A stretch of 16,837 bases of DNA from Planctomycetaceae bacterium. Lineage in GTDB: Bacteria > Planctomycetota > Planctomycetia > Pirellulales > Pirellulaceae. Position 1 is the stretch's first letter, and every line of letters begins with the position of its first letter. The position numbers were made by a program, and so were the translations under genes. The notes below the pieces were generated by a model that ran no database searches, was not told the origin of the DNA, and saw only the letters and a program-made list of their open reading frames with translations. This document shows positions 1 through 9,254 of the stretch, in pieces. Where the stretch lies: assembly GCA_012965455.1 (NCBI GenBank), contig DTSG01000072.1, forward strand, positions 1 through 16,837, in the 5' to 3' direction.

Positions 1-2961
1 GCCGCGCGAGAATCTGAACTGCGACTAGACACACAACAAGGCGTCTACGCGCAACTTGAATCCGGCGAGCATGCGGTTGTCCCTGGGAAGCCTAATTCCA
101 GCGTCTTGCTGCACCGAATCTTAAGCGACGATCCTGATCTGAAAATGCCACCCAGTCATGCCAATCGCCAATTGACGCAACGCGACAAAGAATTACTGCA
201 ACGCTGGATAAAGCAAGGAGCACCCTATCAAGGCCATTGGGCGTTTACCGCACCACAACAAGCGGAACCTCCGCGAGTGCGGAATCGGAAACAAGTTGCC
301 AACCCCATCGATTCTTTTCTGCTTAATAAACTCGAACAACAACGACTCAACTTCGAACCGATCGCAGACCGCGAAACACTCATTCGACGTTTAACACTCG
401 ATCTTACCGGACTACCACCGTCTATAGCTGAAGTCGACGCTTTTCTAGGGGATAAACAACCCGGGGCTTATGACCGGCTCATCACTCGATTATTCAAGTC
501 ACCGCACTACGGCGAACATATGGCCCGCTTTTGGCTCGACGCTGCTCGCTACGGAGATACCCATGGTCTGCATCTCGACAATATTCGCAGCATCTGGCCT
601 TATCGGGATTGGGTCATCAATGCTTTTAGTAACAACATGCCATTTGACCGATTCACCGTTGAGCAGCTCGCCGGTGATTTACTGCCAGAGCCTACGCTGG
701 ATCAACGCGTTGCTACCGGCTTTAATCGCTGCAATGTAACGACTAGCGAAGGTGGATCGATTGCAGCAGAATATCTGGTTCGCTATGCAGTAGACCGAGT
801 CGAAACAACTTCCACGGTTTGGATGGGATTGACTCTGGGTTGTGCCGTTTGCCACGAACATAAATTTGATCCGATTTCGCAACAAGAGTTCTATCAACTG
901 TTCTCGTATTTTTACAGCTTGACCGAAAAAGCGATGGACGGCAACGCGTCGTTGCCACCGCCGGTCGTCCAAGTACCCTCGGAGCAGCAATCCAAGCAAA
1001 TCGCTCAATTAAAATCTGAAATTCAACAATGGGAAGGGAAACTACAACAAGCCATTGCCAATTTTGAATATCAAGAGGTCCCGGTTGTCGATGCTGAACA
1101 GGAGATTGTCGAACGCTATGACTATGTCTGGTTCGATGACACACCGCCAACAGGTGCTAAACTCACTCAATCCGGTCACCCGTGGAAATATGTGACGGCT
1201 CCTGAACATCCCGTCTTTCACGGCGAAAAGGCAACACATCGATCGGAAAAAGGACTGACGCAACACCTGTGGCAAAATGCTCCCGAGACGCTGAAAATCG
1301 GCGAAGACGATATCTTATTTGCTTATGTTTACCTCGATCCTAAGAACCCACCTAAAGAGATCATGTTGCAGTTCAATGAGAGCAACTCCTGGGAACATCG
1401 AGCCATGTGGGGTGATAATCTGATCGATTGGGGCAATATAAATACACCCAGTCGACTACGAATTGGTGATTTGCCTGAAGCTGGGAAATGGATCCGCCTC
1501 GAGGTCGCCGCGTCTAAAGTAGGTCTCAAGCCCGGTTCGCAAGTCACCGGCTGGGCCTTCACTCAATTTGGCGGCAGCGCATATTGGGATTACGCGGGAA
1601 TAAACACGCTGACAGTACAAGCCAAGACGGAGTTTAAATCTCAGCGAGCATGGGAATTGATACAAAGTGCAGGGGATGTTAGTAAACTATCTGCGGCGGT
1701 GCAAGCGGCGTTTAAGGTAAAAGCTGCCAACCGTAATGCAAATCAAAAACGTGAACTGCGATCTTATTTTCTCACTCATGTGTATGCGGAAAGTCGTAAA
1801 CTAATCACGCCTTTGCGTCATGAAGTTGACATGCGCCGTCAGCGTATCGCGGAGATCCAAAAACAGATCGTCAGTACATTGGTCATGGAAGATATGCCCG
1901 AAAAACGACAGGCATATTTGCTGATTCGCGGTGAATATACCAAACAAGGCGAAGCGGTTGAATCCGGCGTACCGAAGATTTTACCGGCATTACCCGCTGA
2001 TGCACCCAACAATCGATTAGCATTGGCCCGTTGGCTTGTTTCACCGGAACACCCGCTGACGGCGCGTGTCATCGTTAATCGTTTCTGGCAACAGTTATTT
2101 GGCGTCGGCATCGTAAAGACCTCCGAGGATTTCGGAGTCCAAGGTGAACGGCCGGTACATCCAGAGTTACTTGATTGGCTAGCAGTTGAATTTCAAGCAA
2201 GCGGGTGGGATGTCCAGTACTTGATGAAGTTGTTAGTTACATCGCATGCATATCGTCAATCCTCTTTTATCTCGGACAAAAAATATCAACTCGACCCCGA
2301 AAATCGTTTATTGGCACACGGCCCTCGTTTTCGAATGGACGCGGAAATGGTCCGCGATGTCGCTCTGTTTCACAGCGGACTGTTGGTCGACACGGTTGGT
2401 GGCCCGAGTGTCAAACCTTACCAACCATCTGGGATTTGGAAGGCGGTTGGGTATTCCGGCAGCAACACCGTTAAGTTTGCTCGGGATAAAGGCGAGAAGC
2501 TCTATCGTCGCAGTATGTATACCTTCTGGAAACGGACAGCGCCGCCACCATCGATGCAGATATTCGATGCACCCTCACGCGAATTCTGTGCCGTGCGCCG
2601 GAGTCGAACCAATACTCCAATGCAAGCTTTAGTGTTGCTGAACGATGAACAGTTCGTCGAAGCGGCTCGGCGGTTCGGACAACGCATGCTTACCACCGGC
2701 GGAGAATCCGATCGTGATAAGTTGGTGTTTGGGTTCCGCAGTGTCACTTCTAGATTTCCCACAACCCCAGAACTTAACATCATGGTTGCTGTCTTAAGAG
2801 ATCATCGCCAACGGTATCAAGAGGACCGAGAAGCGGCTCAGCAATTGATACATATTGGTGAGTCAACGGTCGATGAGACACTCGACGCCCAAGAGCTTGC
2901 AAGTTGGACAATGATCGGCAACTTACTGCTCAATTTAAACGAGACAATAACTAAAAACTAA
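1..2961 (+). CDS. PSCyt1 / DUF1549 / DUF1553 planctomycete cytochrome-like protein (5' truncated by window)
   Basis: The reading frame is open from base 1 with no stop, so the gene starts upstream; 986 residues are visible. Residues about 9-85 are the tail of a PSCyt1 domain (RLDT, SGEHAVVPG, then KMPP). Its CxxCH would lie outside the window. Residues about 100-310 are DUF1549, with a CAVCHEHKFDP block whose C281, C284 and H285 form a CxxCH heme-type motif. Residues about 374-537 look like an inserted beta-rich module (see findings). Residues about 670-930 are DUF1553 (NRFWQQLFG, TSEDFG, SHAYRQSS). The family is hugely expanded in Planctomycetes and nearly always sits beside DUF1501; it is thought to be exported and linked to polysaccharide or sulfated-glycan use, but its biochemical role is unproven. 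The stop is TAA, and DUF1501 follows 59 bases later. Family assignment is firm; function is not. Confidence 0.95.
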   Translation, partial: AARESELRLDTQQGVYAQLESGEHAVVPGKPNSSVLLHRILSDDPDLKMPPSHANRQLTQRDKELLQRWIKQGAPYQGHWAFTAPQQAEPPRVRNRKQVANPIDSFLLNKLEQQRLNFEPIADRETLIRRLTLDLTGLPPSIAEVDAFLGDKQPGAYDRLITRLFKSPHYGEHMARFWLDAARYGDTHGLHLDNIRSIWPYRDWVINAFSNNMPFDRFTVEQLAGDLLPEPTLDQRVATGFNRCNVTTSEGGSIAAEYLVRYAVDRVETTSTVWMGLTLGCAVCHEHKFDPISQQEFYQLFSYFYSLTEKAMDGNASLPPPVVQVPSEQQSKQIAQLKSEIQQWEGKLQQAIANFEYQEVPVVDAEQEIVERYDYVWFDDTPPTGAKLTQSGHPWKYVTAPEHPVFHGEKATHRSEKGLTQHLWQNAPETLKIGEDDILFAYVYLDPKNPPKEIMLQFNESNSWEHRAMWGDNLIDWGNINTPSRLRIGDLPEAGKWIRLEVAASKVGLKPGSQVTGWAFTQFGGSAYWDYAGINTLTVQAKTEFKSQRAWELIQSAGDVSKLSAAVQAAFKVKAANRNANQKRELRSYFLTHVYAESRKLITPLRHEVDMRRQRIAEIQKQIVSTLVMEDMPEKRQAYLLIRGEYTKQGEAVESGVPKILPALPADAPNNRLALARWLVSPEHPLTARVIVNRFWQQLFGVGIVKTSEDFGVQGERPVHPELLDWLAVEFQASGWDVQYLMKLLVTSHAYRQSSFISDKKYQLDPENRLLAHGPRFRMDAEMVRDVALFHSGLLVDTVGGPSVKPYQPSGIWKAVGYSGSNTVKFARDKGEKLYRRSMYTFWKRTAPPPSMQIFDAPSREFCAVRRSRTNTPMQALVLLNDEQFVEAARRFGQRMLTTGGESDRDKLVFGFRSVTSRFPTTPELNIMVAVLRDHRQRYQEDREAAQQLIHIGESTVDETLDAQELASWTMIGNLLLNLNETITKN

Positions 2962-3020
2962 TCAGCCAGAGTATCCTGCAGGGTTTTCTGAAATCACGAG
3001 GTACTACCGCAAAAACGATT

Positions 3021-4523
3021 ATGAATATTCAAGATAATCCATTATTGATTGAGCAGGCGAAATTAGCTAACCGTCGTCAATTCTTTGGCAGCGCTGCGAC
3101 TGGCATTGGCGGTATGGCTCTCGCTTCACTGCTTAATCCAGAGTTGTTTCAGGGAAAACTTCAGGCACAAGAGGGTGGGGTGCCGGCCATTCAGCCGGGA
3201 GCTGCTGGGATATTACAACAACAGCATGTTCCCGCCAAAGCCAAACGGATTATCTATTTGTTTATGTCCGGTGCGCCGTCCCAATTGGACATGTTCGATT
3301 ACAAACCAGGCTTAGTCGACATGTATGACAAAGATCTGCCAGATTCGATCCGTAATGGTCAACGAATTACAACGATGACTTCTGGGCAGTCCCGTTTGGC
3401 GGTGGCACCCACTAAATTTAATTTCTCTCAGCACGGTGAGAATGGAACGTGGTTTAGTGAATTATTGCCACACATGTCGAGCGTCGCGGATGATATCGCT
3501 GTTATCAAGACGGTGAATACTGAAGCCATCAACCATGATCCGGCAATTACCTATATCACCACGGGTAGTCAGATTCCGGGTCGCCCAAGTTTAGGAGCTT
3601 GGTTGTCGTACGGACTCGGCAGTGCCAACCGCGACTTGCCCTGTTTTGTCGTCTTGCATTCTACTTGGAGCGCCAAACGAGATGCTCAAGCGTTGTATGA
3701 ACGGTTGTGGGGATCTGGATTTATGTCAACACAACATGCCGGCGTTGCGCTGCGAAGTCAGGGAGACCCTGTTTTATATTTATCGAACCCAACAGGGATG
3801 CAGCGGAAGACGCGTCGGCGGATGCTTGATGCACTGCAGCAATTAAACGCTGAACGGCGGTCGGTTGTGGGAGATCCTCAAATTGATGATCGCATTGCAC
3901 AATATGAAATGGCATATCGGATGCAGATGTCGATTCCAGAATTGACCGATATTTCCCAGGAAACAAAAAATGTGCTTGAACTCTATGGAGACGACGTCAC
4001 GAAACCGGGCACGTTTGCAGCAAACTGTTTGTTAGCGCGGCGTCTGGCTGAGCGTGATGTTAGGTTTGTACAAGTCTTTATTCGAGGCTGGGATCAGCAT
4101 GGAAATTTACCTAGTGATCTAACATCGATGTGTAAAGATGTAGACCAAGGCGCGGCGGCATTAATCAAGGACCTGAAACAACGCGATATGTTGAAGGATA
4201 CATTAGTTGTCTGGGGTGGTGAGTTTGGCCGCACGGTCTATTGCCAAGGTGGATTGACCAAAGAGAATTACGGCCGCGACCATCACCCGCGAAATTATTG
4301 TGTGTGGCTCGCAGGTGGGGGAATTCAAGGTGGCATAACCTACGGTGAAACGGATGATTTTTCGTACAACGTTACCGAGAATCCTGTGCACATCCATGAT
4401 CTCAACGCCACCTTGCTGCACCAACTAGGCATCGACCACAAAAAATTGACCTACCGTTTTCAGGGTCGCGACTTCCGCCTAACAGACATCCATGGCAAAG
4501 TGGTCCATGACTTGCTGTCTTAG
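3021..4523 (+). CDS. DUF1501 family protein, Tat-exported
   Basis: A 500-residue protein, the usual length for DUF1501, which has an alkaline-phosphatase-like/sulfatase-like fold. The N-terminus carries NRRQFFG (R18-R19) followed by a hydrophobic stretch to about residue 38, a plausible twin-arginine signal. Family blocks visible are FMSGAPSQLDMFDYKPG, WDQHGN (D358, H360), VWGGEFGRT (E401) and RDHHPRNY (D420, H421, H422); these conserved acidic and histidine residues suggest a metal-binding site. It lies 59 bases downstream of the DUF1549/DUF1553 gene, the standard arrangement, and is probably co-transcribed with it. The start ATG has only a weak purine stretch (ACGAGG about 20 bases upstream). 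Family assignment is firm; the enzymatic activity, if any, is not known. Confidence 0.94.
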   Translation: MNIQDNPLLIEQAKLANRRQFFGSAATGIGGMALASLLNPELFQGKLQAQEGGVPAIQPGAAGILQQQHVPAKAKRIIYLFMSGAPSQLDMFDYKPGLVDMYDKDLPDSIRNGQRITTMTSGQSRLAVAPTKFNFSQHGENGTWFSELLPHMSSVADDIAVIKTVNTEAINHDPAITYITTGSQIPGRPSLGAWLSYGLGSANRDLPCFVVLHSTWSAKRDAQALYERLWGSGFMSTQHAGVALRSQGDPVLYLSNPTGMQRKTRRRMLDALQQLNAERRSVVGDPQIDDRIAQYEMAYRMQMSIPELTDISQETKNVLELYGDDVTKPGTFAANCLLARRLAERDVRFVQVFIRGWDQHGNLPSDLTSMCKDVDQGAAALIKDLKQRDMLKDTLVVWGGEFGRTVYCQGGLTKENYGRDHHPRNYCVWLAGGGIQGGITYGETDDFSYNVTENPVHIHDLNATLLHQLGIDHKKLTYRFQGRDFRLTDIHGKVVHDLLS

Positions 4524-4556
4524 AATCAACTACCCCCACCCCCTTTACGTCACGTT

Positions 4557-4583
4557 CGTACAAATTCGCGGTTGAATTGTACG
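4557..4583. terminator. Hairpin between convergent genes
   Basis: Inverted repeat with left arm 4557-4567 and right arm 4574-4583: ten pairs with one bulged A and a six-base loop (GCGGTT). It sits between the stop of the DUF1501 gene (4523) and the stop of the minus-strand phosphatase gene (4587). It lacks a T-tract on either strand, so it is not a textbook intrinsic terminator. It may still mark transcript ends for both genes. Confidence 0.45.
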
Positions 4584-4586
4584 CCA

Positions 4587-5261
4587 TCAATAAACACCTT
4601 CGGACGATTTTAATCCGTAAGGTAAATGCCCAATGTTGTTGTAGGAATCGAGACGGGCGGTTGTTCGAGTGAGTGTTAATTCAGTGACACCAGCGTTGTG
4701 CAGCGGGCCGTAATCAGCTCGTGAAAAGGAATGCTCTGCACAAAACTTACCCAATAATTCCCGCTTGAAATCAGCATGTATAACAAAGACCACTTTCAAT
4801 TCCGTATCCCCAAACTCGGTTAACGTCCGCTCGACAATTCGTTGCACACGCACAGCAATATCTGCTGCTCCTTCATACGGCTTGCCACCCCACCAACCCG
4901 ACTCCCCAATGAGACCTTCGACATCGCAACCAGGAAACTGCTCGATAATCTCCTCCGCCGTTAACCCCGCTTCACCTACATGACCAATCGCTGGGTAACC
5001 CGATACACAACCGCCGACCTCGTGCAAATCACGCCATACCAACGGATCCAATCCTGTAGCACGCTGGATCGGTACCATCGTCTTCAGCGCTCGTAAGAAT
5101 GGGCTCGTTATCAAAACATCCGGGCTCACCGATGCAAACCATGGCCCTAAATACTCCACTTGCTCAGCACCCAACTCCGTTAACCCTGGATCGTATACTC
5201 GTTGCGACTCGTCCCGCGCATTGTTCGCAGACTCTCCATGACGTACTAAGAATAATTGCAT
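4587..5261 (-). CDS. Histidine phosphatase (phosphoglycerate mutase-like) family protein
   Basis: 224 residues with the opening LVRHGES motif: R7 and H8, with H8 the phosphorylated nucleophile in this superfamily. The second conserved arginine is in SPFLRALKT (R57), an acidic general-acid candidate is in LHEVGG (E81), and the second histidine is in VIHADFK (H162, where many members have HG). No signal peptide is seen, so it is likely cytoplasmic. Superfamily members act on phospho-sugars, phospho-proteins or nucleotides, and nothing here fixes the substrate. It is divergent from the molybdenum hydroxylase operon, and its start at 5261 lies about 48 bases from a predicted minus-strand start. 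The family call is strong; the substrate is unknown. Confidence 0.9.
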   Translation of the reverse strand: MQLFLVRHGESANNARDESQRVYDPGLTELGAEQVEYLGPWFASVSPDVLITSPFLRALKTMVPIQRATGLDPLVWRDLHEVGGCVSGYPAIGHVGEAGLTAEEIIEQFPGCDVEGLIGESGWWGGKPYEGAADIAVRVQRIVERTLTEFGDTELKVVFVIHADFKRELLGKFCAEHSFSRADYGPLHNAGVTELTLTRTTARLDSYNNIGHLPYGLKSSEGVY

Positions 5262-5315
5262 GTCCCTAAATGACTTCCTCTGAAAATTTTCGACTTCGCT
5301 AGTGGGCAGCTTCGT

Positions 5316-5324
5316 ATTGTATCA
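5316..5324 (-). promoter_or_regulatory. Extended -10 promoter for the phosphatase gene
   Basis: On the minus strand the bases read TGATACAAT, which fits the TGnTAnnnT extended -10 pattern. No convincing -35 is seen. A start near 5309 would leave a leader of about 48 bases before the ATG at 5261. It lies back-to-back with the plus-strand element at 5330-5338. Confidence 0.45.
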
Positions 5325-5329
5325 TTTTT

Positions 5330-5338
5330 TGATATAAT
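5330..5338 (+). promoter_or_regulatory. Extended -10 promoter for the molybdenum hydroxylase operon
   Basis: TGATATAAT gives a perfect TATAAT -10 (5333-5338) with the TGn extension, which can substitute for a weak -35; none is evident. A start near 5345 gives a leader of about 53 bases to the TTG at 5398. This is the clearest promoter-like signal in the window. Confidence 0.55.
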
Positions 5339-5397
5339 TCAGACCGACAACGAGTTGAACCCAAAATGTTTTGATCGCTCTTAGGAAAGACATTACC

Positions 5398-6267
5398 TTG
5401 AAAGATTTTCAATACGCCGCACCTACTACGATACAAGCTGCCACTAGCCTCTTAACAGAACACGGATCTGGAGCACGGATTCTCGCTGGAGGCACTGATA
5501 TTATTGTGCAACTTCGCGAAGGACTGCGCGAAGCTGATATCGTCGTCGACATTAAAAAAATCCCTGAACTTCGCGAGTGTCAATACTCTGATGAATCCGG
5601 GCTGTGCTTAGGCGCCGCTGTCACCTGCTGTGAAATCTATGAAGATGCCGACTTAGCAGGACGCTACGGAGCACTTGCTGATAGCACCCACATCATCGGC
5701 GGCTGGCAAATTCAAAGCCGAGCATCCGTCGGTGGTAATCTCTGTAATGCCTCACCCGCCGCGGATACCATTCCCGCTCTAATCGTACTCAATGCTGAAG
5801 CTCAAGTTACGGGTCCCAACGGGCAGCGGACTATCGCAGCCGATGCGTTTTGCACGGGACCTGGAATAAATTCGCTAGTTGATGGCGAATTCGTAGTTGC
5901 AATTCAAATCCCGCCACAATCAGCTAGCATGGGATCCGCCTACCAACGATTTATCCCTCGCAATGAAATGGACATCGCCGTGGTCGGAGTCGGCTCCTGG
6001 ATCGAACTCGATGCAGATGGAAATATAGCAAACGCTCGAATCAGTCTCGGAGCGGTAGCAGCCACACCACTCTTTGCCGTGGAAGCAAGTCAATTCCTCG
6101 TTGGCAAAGAACCGAGCGATGATAACTTCGCGGAAGCCGCTGAATTAGCCAAGCAAATTGCCACACCCATCACCGACATGCGAGGAACCGCTCACTACAG
6201 AACACACCTCGTGGGAGTCCTCGTAAAACGAACTCTCACAACCGCACTTGCTCGTGCTCAAGCCTAG
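5398..6267 (+). CDS. Molybdenum hydroxylase FAD-binding subunit (CoxM/XdhB-like)
   Basis: 289 residues from the TTG at 5398. I prefer this start to the upstream in-frame TTG at 5371 because it follows an AGGAAAG Shine-Dalgarno (5383-5389) and gives MKDFQYAAPT, the usual opening of CoxM-type subunits. FAD-binding blocks are LAGGTDIIVQ (residues 29-38) and GGNLCNASPAADT (112-124), both characteristic of the CO-dehydrogenase/xanthine-dehydrogenase medium subunit. In such enzymes this subunit passes electrons from the 2Fe-2S subunit to the final acceptor. It is the first gene of a plus-strand operon, 68 bases before the 2Fe-2S subunit. The length is normal and no key motif is missing. The family is certain; the substrate of the complex is unknown. 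Confidence 0.95.
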   Translation: MKDFQYAAPTTIQAATSLLTEHGSGARILAGGTDIIVQLREGLREADIVVDIKKIPELRECQYSDESGLCLGAAVTCCEIYEDADLAGRYGALADSTHIIGGWQIQSRASVGGNLCNASPAADTIPALIVLNAEAQVTGPNGQRTIAADAFCTGPGINSLVDGEFVVAIQIPPQSASMGSAYQRFIPRNEMDIAVVGVGSWIELDADGNIANARISLGAVAATPLFAVEASQFLVGKEPSDDNFAEAAELAKQIATPITDMRGTAHYRTHLVGVLVKRTLTTALARAQA

Positions 6268-6335
6268 AAAATATTGCCTCAACTATACAACCTGAAACAG
6301 CCCTACCTTTATTACAGACCATAAGGAATTCGAGT

Positions 6336-6848
6336 GTGACAACTGCCACCAAGAAGATTCACGTAACCACAACCGTCAACGGCGAGAGCGTTGAGTTCCT
6401 TTGCGAACCTCGTAACAGCCTACTCGAAGTCCTCCGTGACACACTTGGATTAACCGGCTGTAAAGAAGGTTGCAACAATGGAAATTGCGGTGCCTGTACC
6501 GTCATCGTCAACAAACTGCCAGTCAACAGTTGTTTGGTGTTCGGCGTCGAAGCGGAAGGTGCTGAAATCGAAACAGTCGAAGGTATCGCCGATGCTAATG
6601 AACTGCACCCAATTCAAGATTGTTTCCTAGAAGGAGCAGCACTGCAATGCGGAATTTGTACTCCAGGGTTTCTCGTCTCCGCAAAAGCACTGCTCGAGAA
6701 AAAACCAGGAGCTTCTGAGGAAACCATTCGCTTTGACCTATCCGGAAACCTTTGTCGCTGTACCGGTTACGACAAAATTGTCCGCGCTATCCAAGAAGCT
6801 GATAAACAAATGTCTGCGGCAACCGTCGACTCAACAACCAACGACTAA
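6336..6848 (+). CDS. Molybdenum hydroxylase 2Fe-2S subunit (CoxS/XdhC-type small subunit)
   Basis: 170 residues from a GTG start with AAGGAA at 6323-6328, seven bases upstream. The N-terminal plant-type ferredoxin domain has C46, C51, C54 and C66 as likely ligands (GCNNGNCGACTV, then NSC). C42 is an additional cysteine also common in this family. The C-terminal [2Fe-2S]-binding helical domain has QCGIC (C105, C108) and LCRCTGY (C140, C142). Both clusters are therefore complete. In this family the subunit carries electrons from the Mo centre to FAD. It is second in the operon, followed 60 bases later by the large subunit. The C-terminal tail after residue 158 is polar and unremarkable. Confidence 0.96.
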   Translation: MTTATKKIHVTTTVNGESVEFLCEPRNSLLEVLRDTLGLTGCKEGCNNGNCGACTVIVNKLPVNSCLVFGVEAEGAEIETVEGIADANELHPIQDCFLEGAALQCGICTPGFLVSAKALLEKKPGASEETIRFDLSGNLCRCTGYDKIVRAIQEADKQMSAATVDSTTND

Positions 6849-6908
6849 TCATTACACACCACCCACCGCTAACCACTACGCAGCTATAAATTTAGGAGAT
6901 ACATCACT

Positions 6909-9158
6909 GTGGCAACAACTCCCTATCGCGTCATTGGAACACGCCCTGTCCGACACGACGGTGCCGATAAAGTAACAGGCAAAGCGGTTTACACTGCGGA
7001 TTTCAAACTGCCCGGTTTGCAAGCCGGGTTTGTATTACGAAGTCCGCATCCCCATGCCAAGATCGTATCCATTGACACATCTGCCGCAGAAGCGACAGCA
7101 GGAGTCTCCGCGGTCGTGACAGGTGCCGACTTCCCCAATGTGCAAGATAAAATCGCCCAACTCGGCGAAGGTTCCGTGAACCTTGCACATCTTAGCGCTA
7201 ACTGCATGGCTAAAGACAAAGTACTCTATAAAGGTCATGCTGTTGCCGCTGTCTCAGCCACCAACGCTCATATTGCTGAAGAAGCAGCTGCGAAAATCGT
7301 CGTCGAATATGAAATGCTCCCCTCAGTAACCGATATTATGGAAGCGATGGCCGACGACGCGCCACTGCTACATGCTGATCTATTCACCGACGACCTCGGT
7401 CAGAAAGCGGACACCGCCAGCAATGTGGCTGTCCACATGCATTTCGAAAAAGGGGATGTGGCAGCTGGATTTGAACAAGCGGATGTTGTGGTCGAAGCCG
7501 AATTTAAAACCGCAACAGTACACCAAGGGTACATTGAACCACACGCGATCGTAGCAGATTACAACGAAGATGGTCGAGTAAGACTGTGGACCGCAACGCA
7601 AGGGTCGTTTACCTGCCGGCAACAAACTGCTGAAATTCTACAAATCGGGGTCGGCGATGTGCTGGTTACTCCCTGTGAAATCGGTGGCGGATTTGGTGGT
7701 AAAATTGCCGTTTATCTAGAACCAACAGCTGCCATACTAAGTAAAAAAGCTGGTCGCCCCGTTAGCATCCTGATGACACGCACCGATGTATTTGAAGCAA
7801 CTGGGCCCACGCCGGCATCATTTATGCGAGTCAAAGTCGGAGCGAAAAACGATGGGACGCTCATAGCTGGTGAAGCTTGGATTGCCTATGATGCCGGCGC
7901 GTTTCCAGGCGGAGTGATTGGCCCTGGATGCATGTGCGTGTTTAGTTGCTATGACATCGAGCATGCCGTCGTAGATGGGTATGATGTCTGTGTCAACAAA
8001 CCACACACGAAAGCCTACCGCGCTCCCGGAGCAACTCAAGTGGCCTTCGCTATGGAACAATTGATGGATGAACTAGCAGAACAACTCGACATCTGCCCCT
8101 TGGAAATCCGCATGAAAAATGCCGTCAAGGAAGGCTCTCGTCGAGTCGACGGTCCCGTTTATCCGCAGATTGGGTATGTCGAATGCCTCGAAGCTCTACG
8201 CGATAGTGATCACTGGAATTCGCCGCTCACAGGTGACAACCGCGGGCGTGGAATCGCGGGCGGTTTCTGGTTCGGCTGCGGATTGAAATCCAGCGCCGCT
8301 TGTTCCGTGAATTCCGATGGCACAATTAACCTGCTAGAAGGGTCAACCGATATCGGCGGGTCACGTGCCTCCTTAGCAATGCAACTAGCAGAAACCCTAG
8401 GAATCGAATCTTCTGATATCAACCCGATGGTCGGTGATACGGACAGCGTGGGATATACCGATGTTACCGGAGGCAGTCGAGTTACGTTTGCTACAGGCTT
8501 GGCAGCTTATGAAGCCGGTCGTGACCTGCAAAGTCAAATGAAAGTTCGTGCCGCTGAATTATGGGAATGCGAAACCAATGATGTCTCGATTGCCGATGAT
8601 GGTACGTTTTCGGGAAATGGAAAAACCGCAGGGTTTAAAGATCTTGCCACGCAACTGTTTTCCAGTGGTGAAGCATTGGTCGGCAGAGCAACCGTAGCTC
8701 CCGAATGCCCAACGAATGGGTTCGCAGCACACATTGTCGATGTCGAAGTCGACCCGGATACCGGCAAAGTTACAATCTTGCGTTACACCGCCATTCAAGA
8801 TGCTGGTACAGCAATTCATCCAAGCTATGTAGAAGGTCAAATGCAAGGTGGAGCGGTCCAAGGTATCGGTTGGGCACTTAATGAAGAATATTTCTTCAAT
8901 GACGACGATCAGATGACCAATGCTAGTTTCCTCGATTATCGCATGCCCACGATGCTCGATGTCCCGATGATCGACACTATCATTGTCGAAACCGGAAACG
9001 CCGATCATCCCTACGGTGTACGCGGAGTAGGTGAGCCACCAATTATCCCACCACCACCGGCCATTGGAAATGCAATTTATAATGCTACGCAAACACGGAT
9101 GAGAGAATTACCGATGTCTCCGCCGAAAGTGTGGCAGGCCATGCAATCCTCTGATTGA
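6909..9158 (+). CDS. Molybdenum hydroxylase large (Mo-cofactor-binding) subunit, xanthine dehydrogenase family
   Basis: 749 residues from a GTG start preceded by AGGAGA (6894-6899). The N-terminal a/b hammerhead domain opens with RPVRHDGADKVTGKAVYTAD. The Mo-cofactor domain follows with GGGFGGK (259-265) and AYRAPG (369-374). The C-terminal part has GVRGVGEPP, in which E709 matches the catalytic glutamate of the family. The active-site loop is AYRAPG, not the AYxCSFR of form I CO dehydrogenase, so this is not a canonical CO oxidizer. Likely chemistry is hydroxylation of an N-heterocycle, purine or aldehyde. No XdhC/CoxI-like Mo-cofactor maturation gene is nearby. It is third in the operon, with a MoaD-like gene 96 bases downstream. 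Confidence 0.95.
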   Translation: MATTPYRVIGTRPVRHDGADKVTGKAVYTADFKLPGLQAGFVLRSPHPHAKIVSIDTSAAEATAGVSAVVTGADFPNVQDKIAQLGEGSVNLAHLSANCMAKDKVLYKGHAVAAVSATNAHIAEEAAAKIVVEYEMLPSVTDIMEAMADDAPLLHADLFTDDLGQKADTASNVAVHMHFEKGDVAAGFEQADVVVEAEFKTATVHQGYIEPHAIVADYNEDGRVRLWTATQGSFTCRQQTAEILQIGVGDVLVTPCEIGGGFGGKIAVYLEPTAAILSKKAGRPVSILMTRTDVFEATGPTPASFMRVKVGAKNDGTLIAGEAWIAYDAGAFPGGVIGPGCMCVFSCYDIEHAVVDGYDVCVNKPHTKAYRAPGATQVAFAMEQLMDELAEQLDICPLEIRMKNAVKEGSRRVDGPVYPQIGYVECLEALRDSDHWNSPLTGDNRGRGIAGGFWFGCGLKSSAACSVNSDGTINLLEGSTDIGGSRASLAMQLAETLGIESSDINPMVGDTDSVGYTDVTGGSRVTFATGLAAYEAGRDLQSQMKVRAAELWECETNDVSIADDGTFSGNGKTAGFKDLATQLFSSGEALVGRATVAPECPTNGFAAHIVDVEVDPDTGKVTILRYTAIQDAGTAIHPSYVEGQMQGGAVQGIGWALNEEYFFNDDDQMTNASFLDYRMPTMLDVPMIDTIIVETGNADHPYGVRGVGEPPIIPPPPAIGNAIYNATQTRMRELPMSPPKVWQAMQSSD

Positions 9159-9254
9159 CCACCCGTTAAAGTGTCTGTCCAGTTGCAAGTAGTCACTGGC
9201 AATAAAGTGCTTTACCAATTCCATTAGTGGTTCCAAAATTTCGAAGGTAAATAG

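Noticed and set aside
5371..5397. Upstream TTG start for the FAD subunit
   Set aside because: The TTG at 5398 has a Shine-Dalgarno and gives the normal N-terminus; the upstream one has neither.
8559..9092. Open frame of about 177 codons on the minus strand
   Set aside because: It lies wholly within the large Mo subunit, whose frame shows clear family motifs.
6909..9158. Carbon monoxide dehydrogenase large subunit (coxL)
   Set aside because: The active-site loop is AYRAPG and the AYxCSFR motif is absent.
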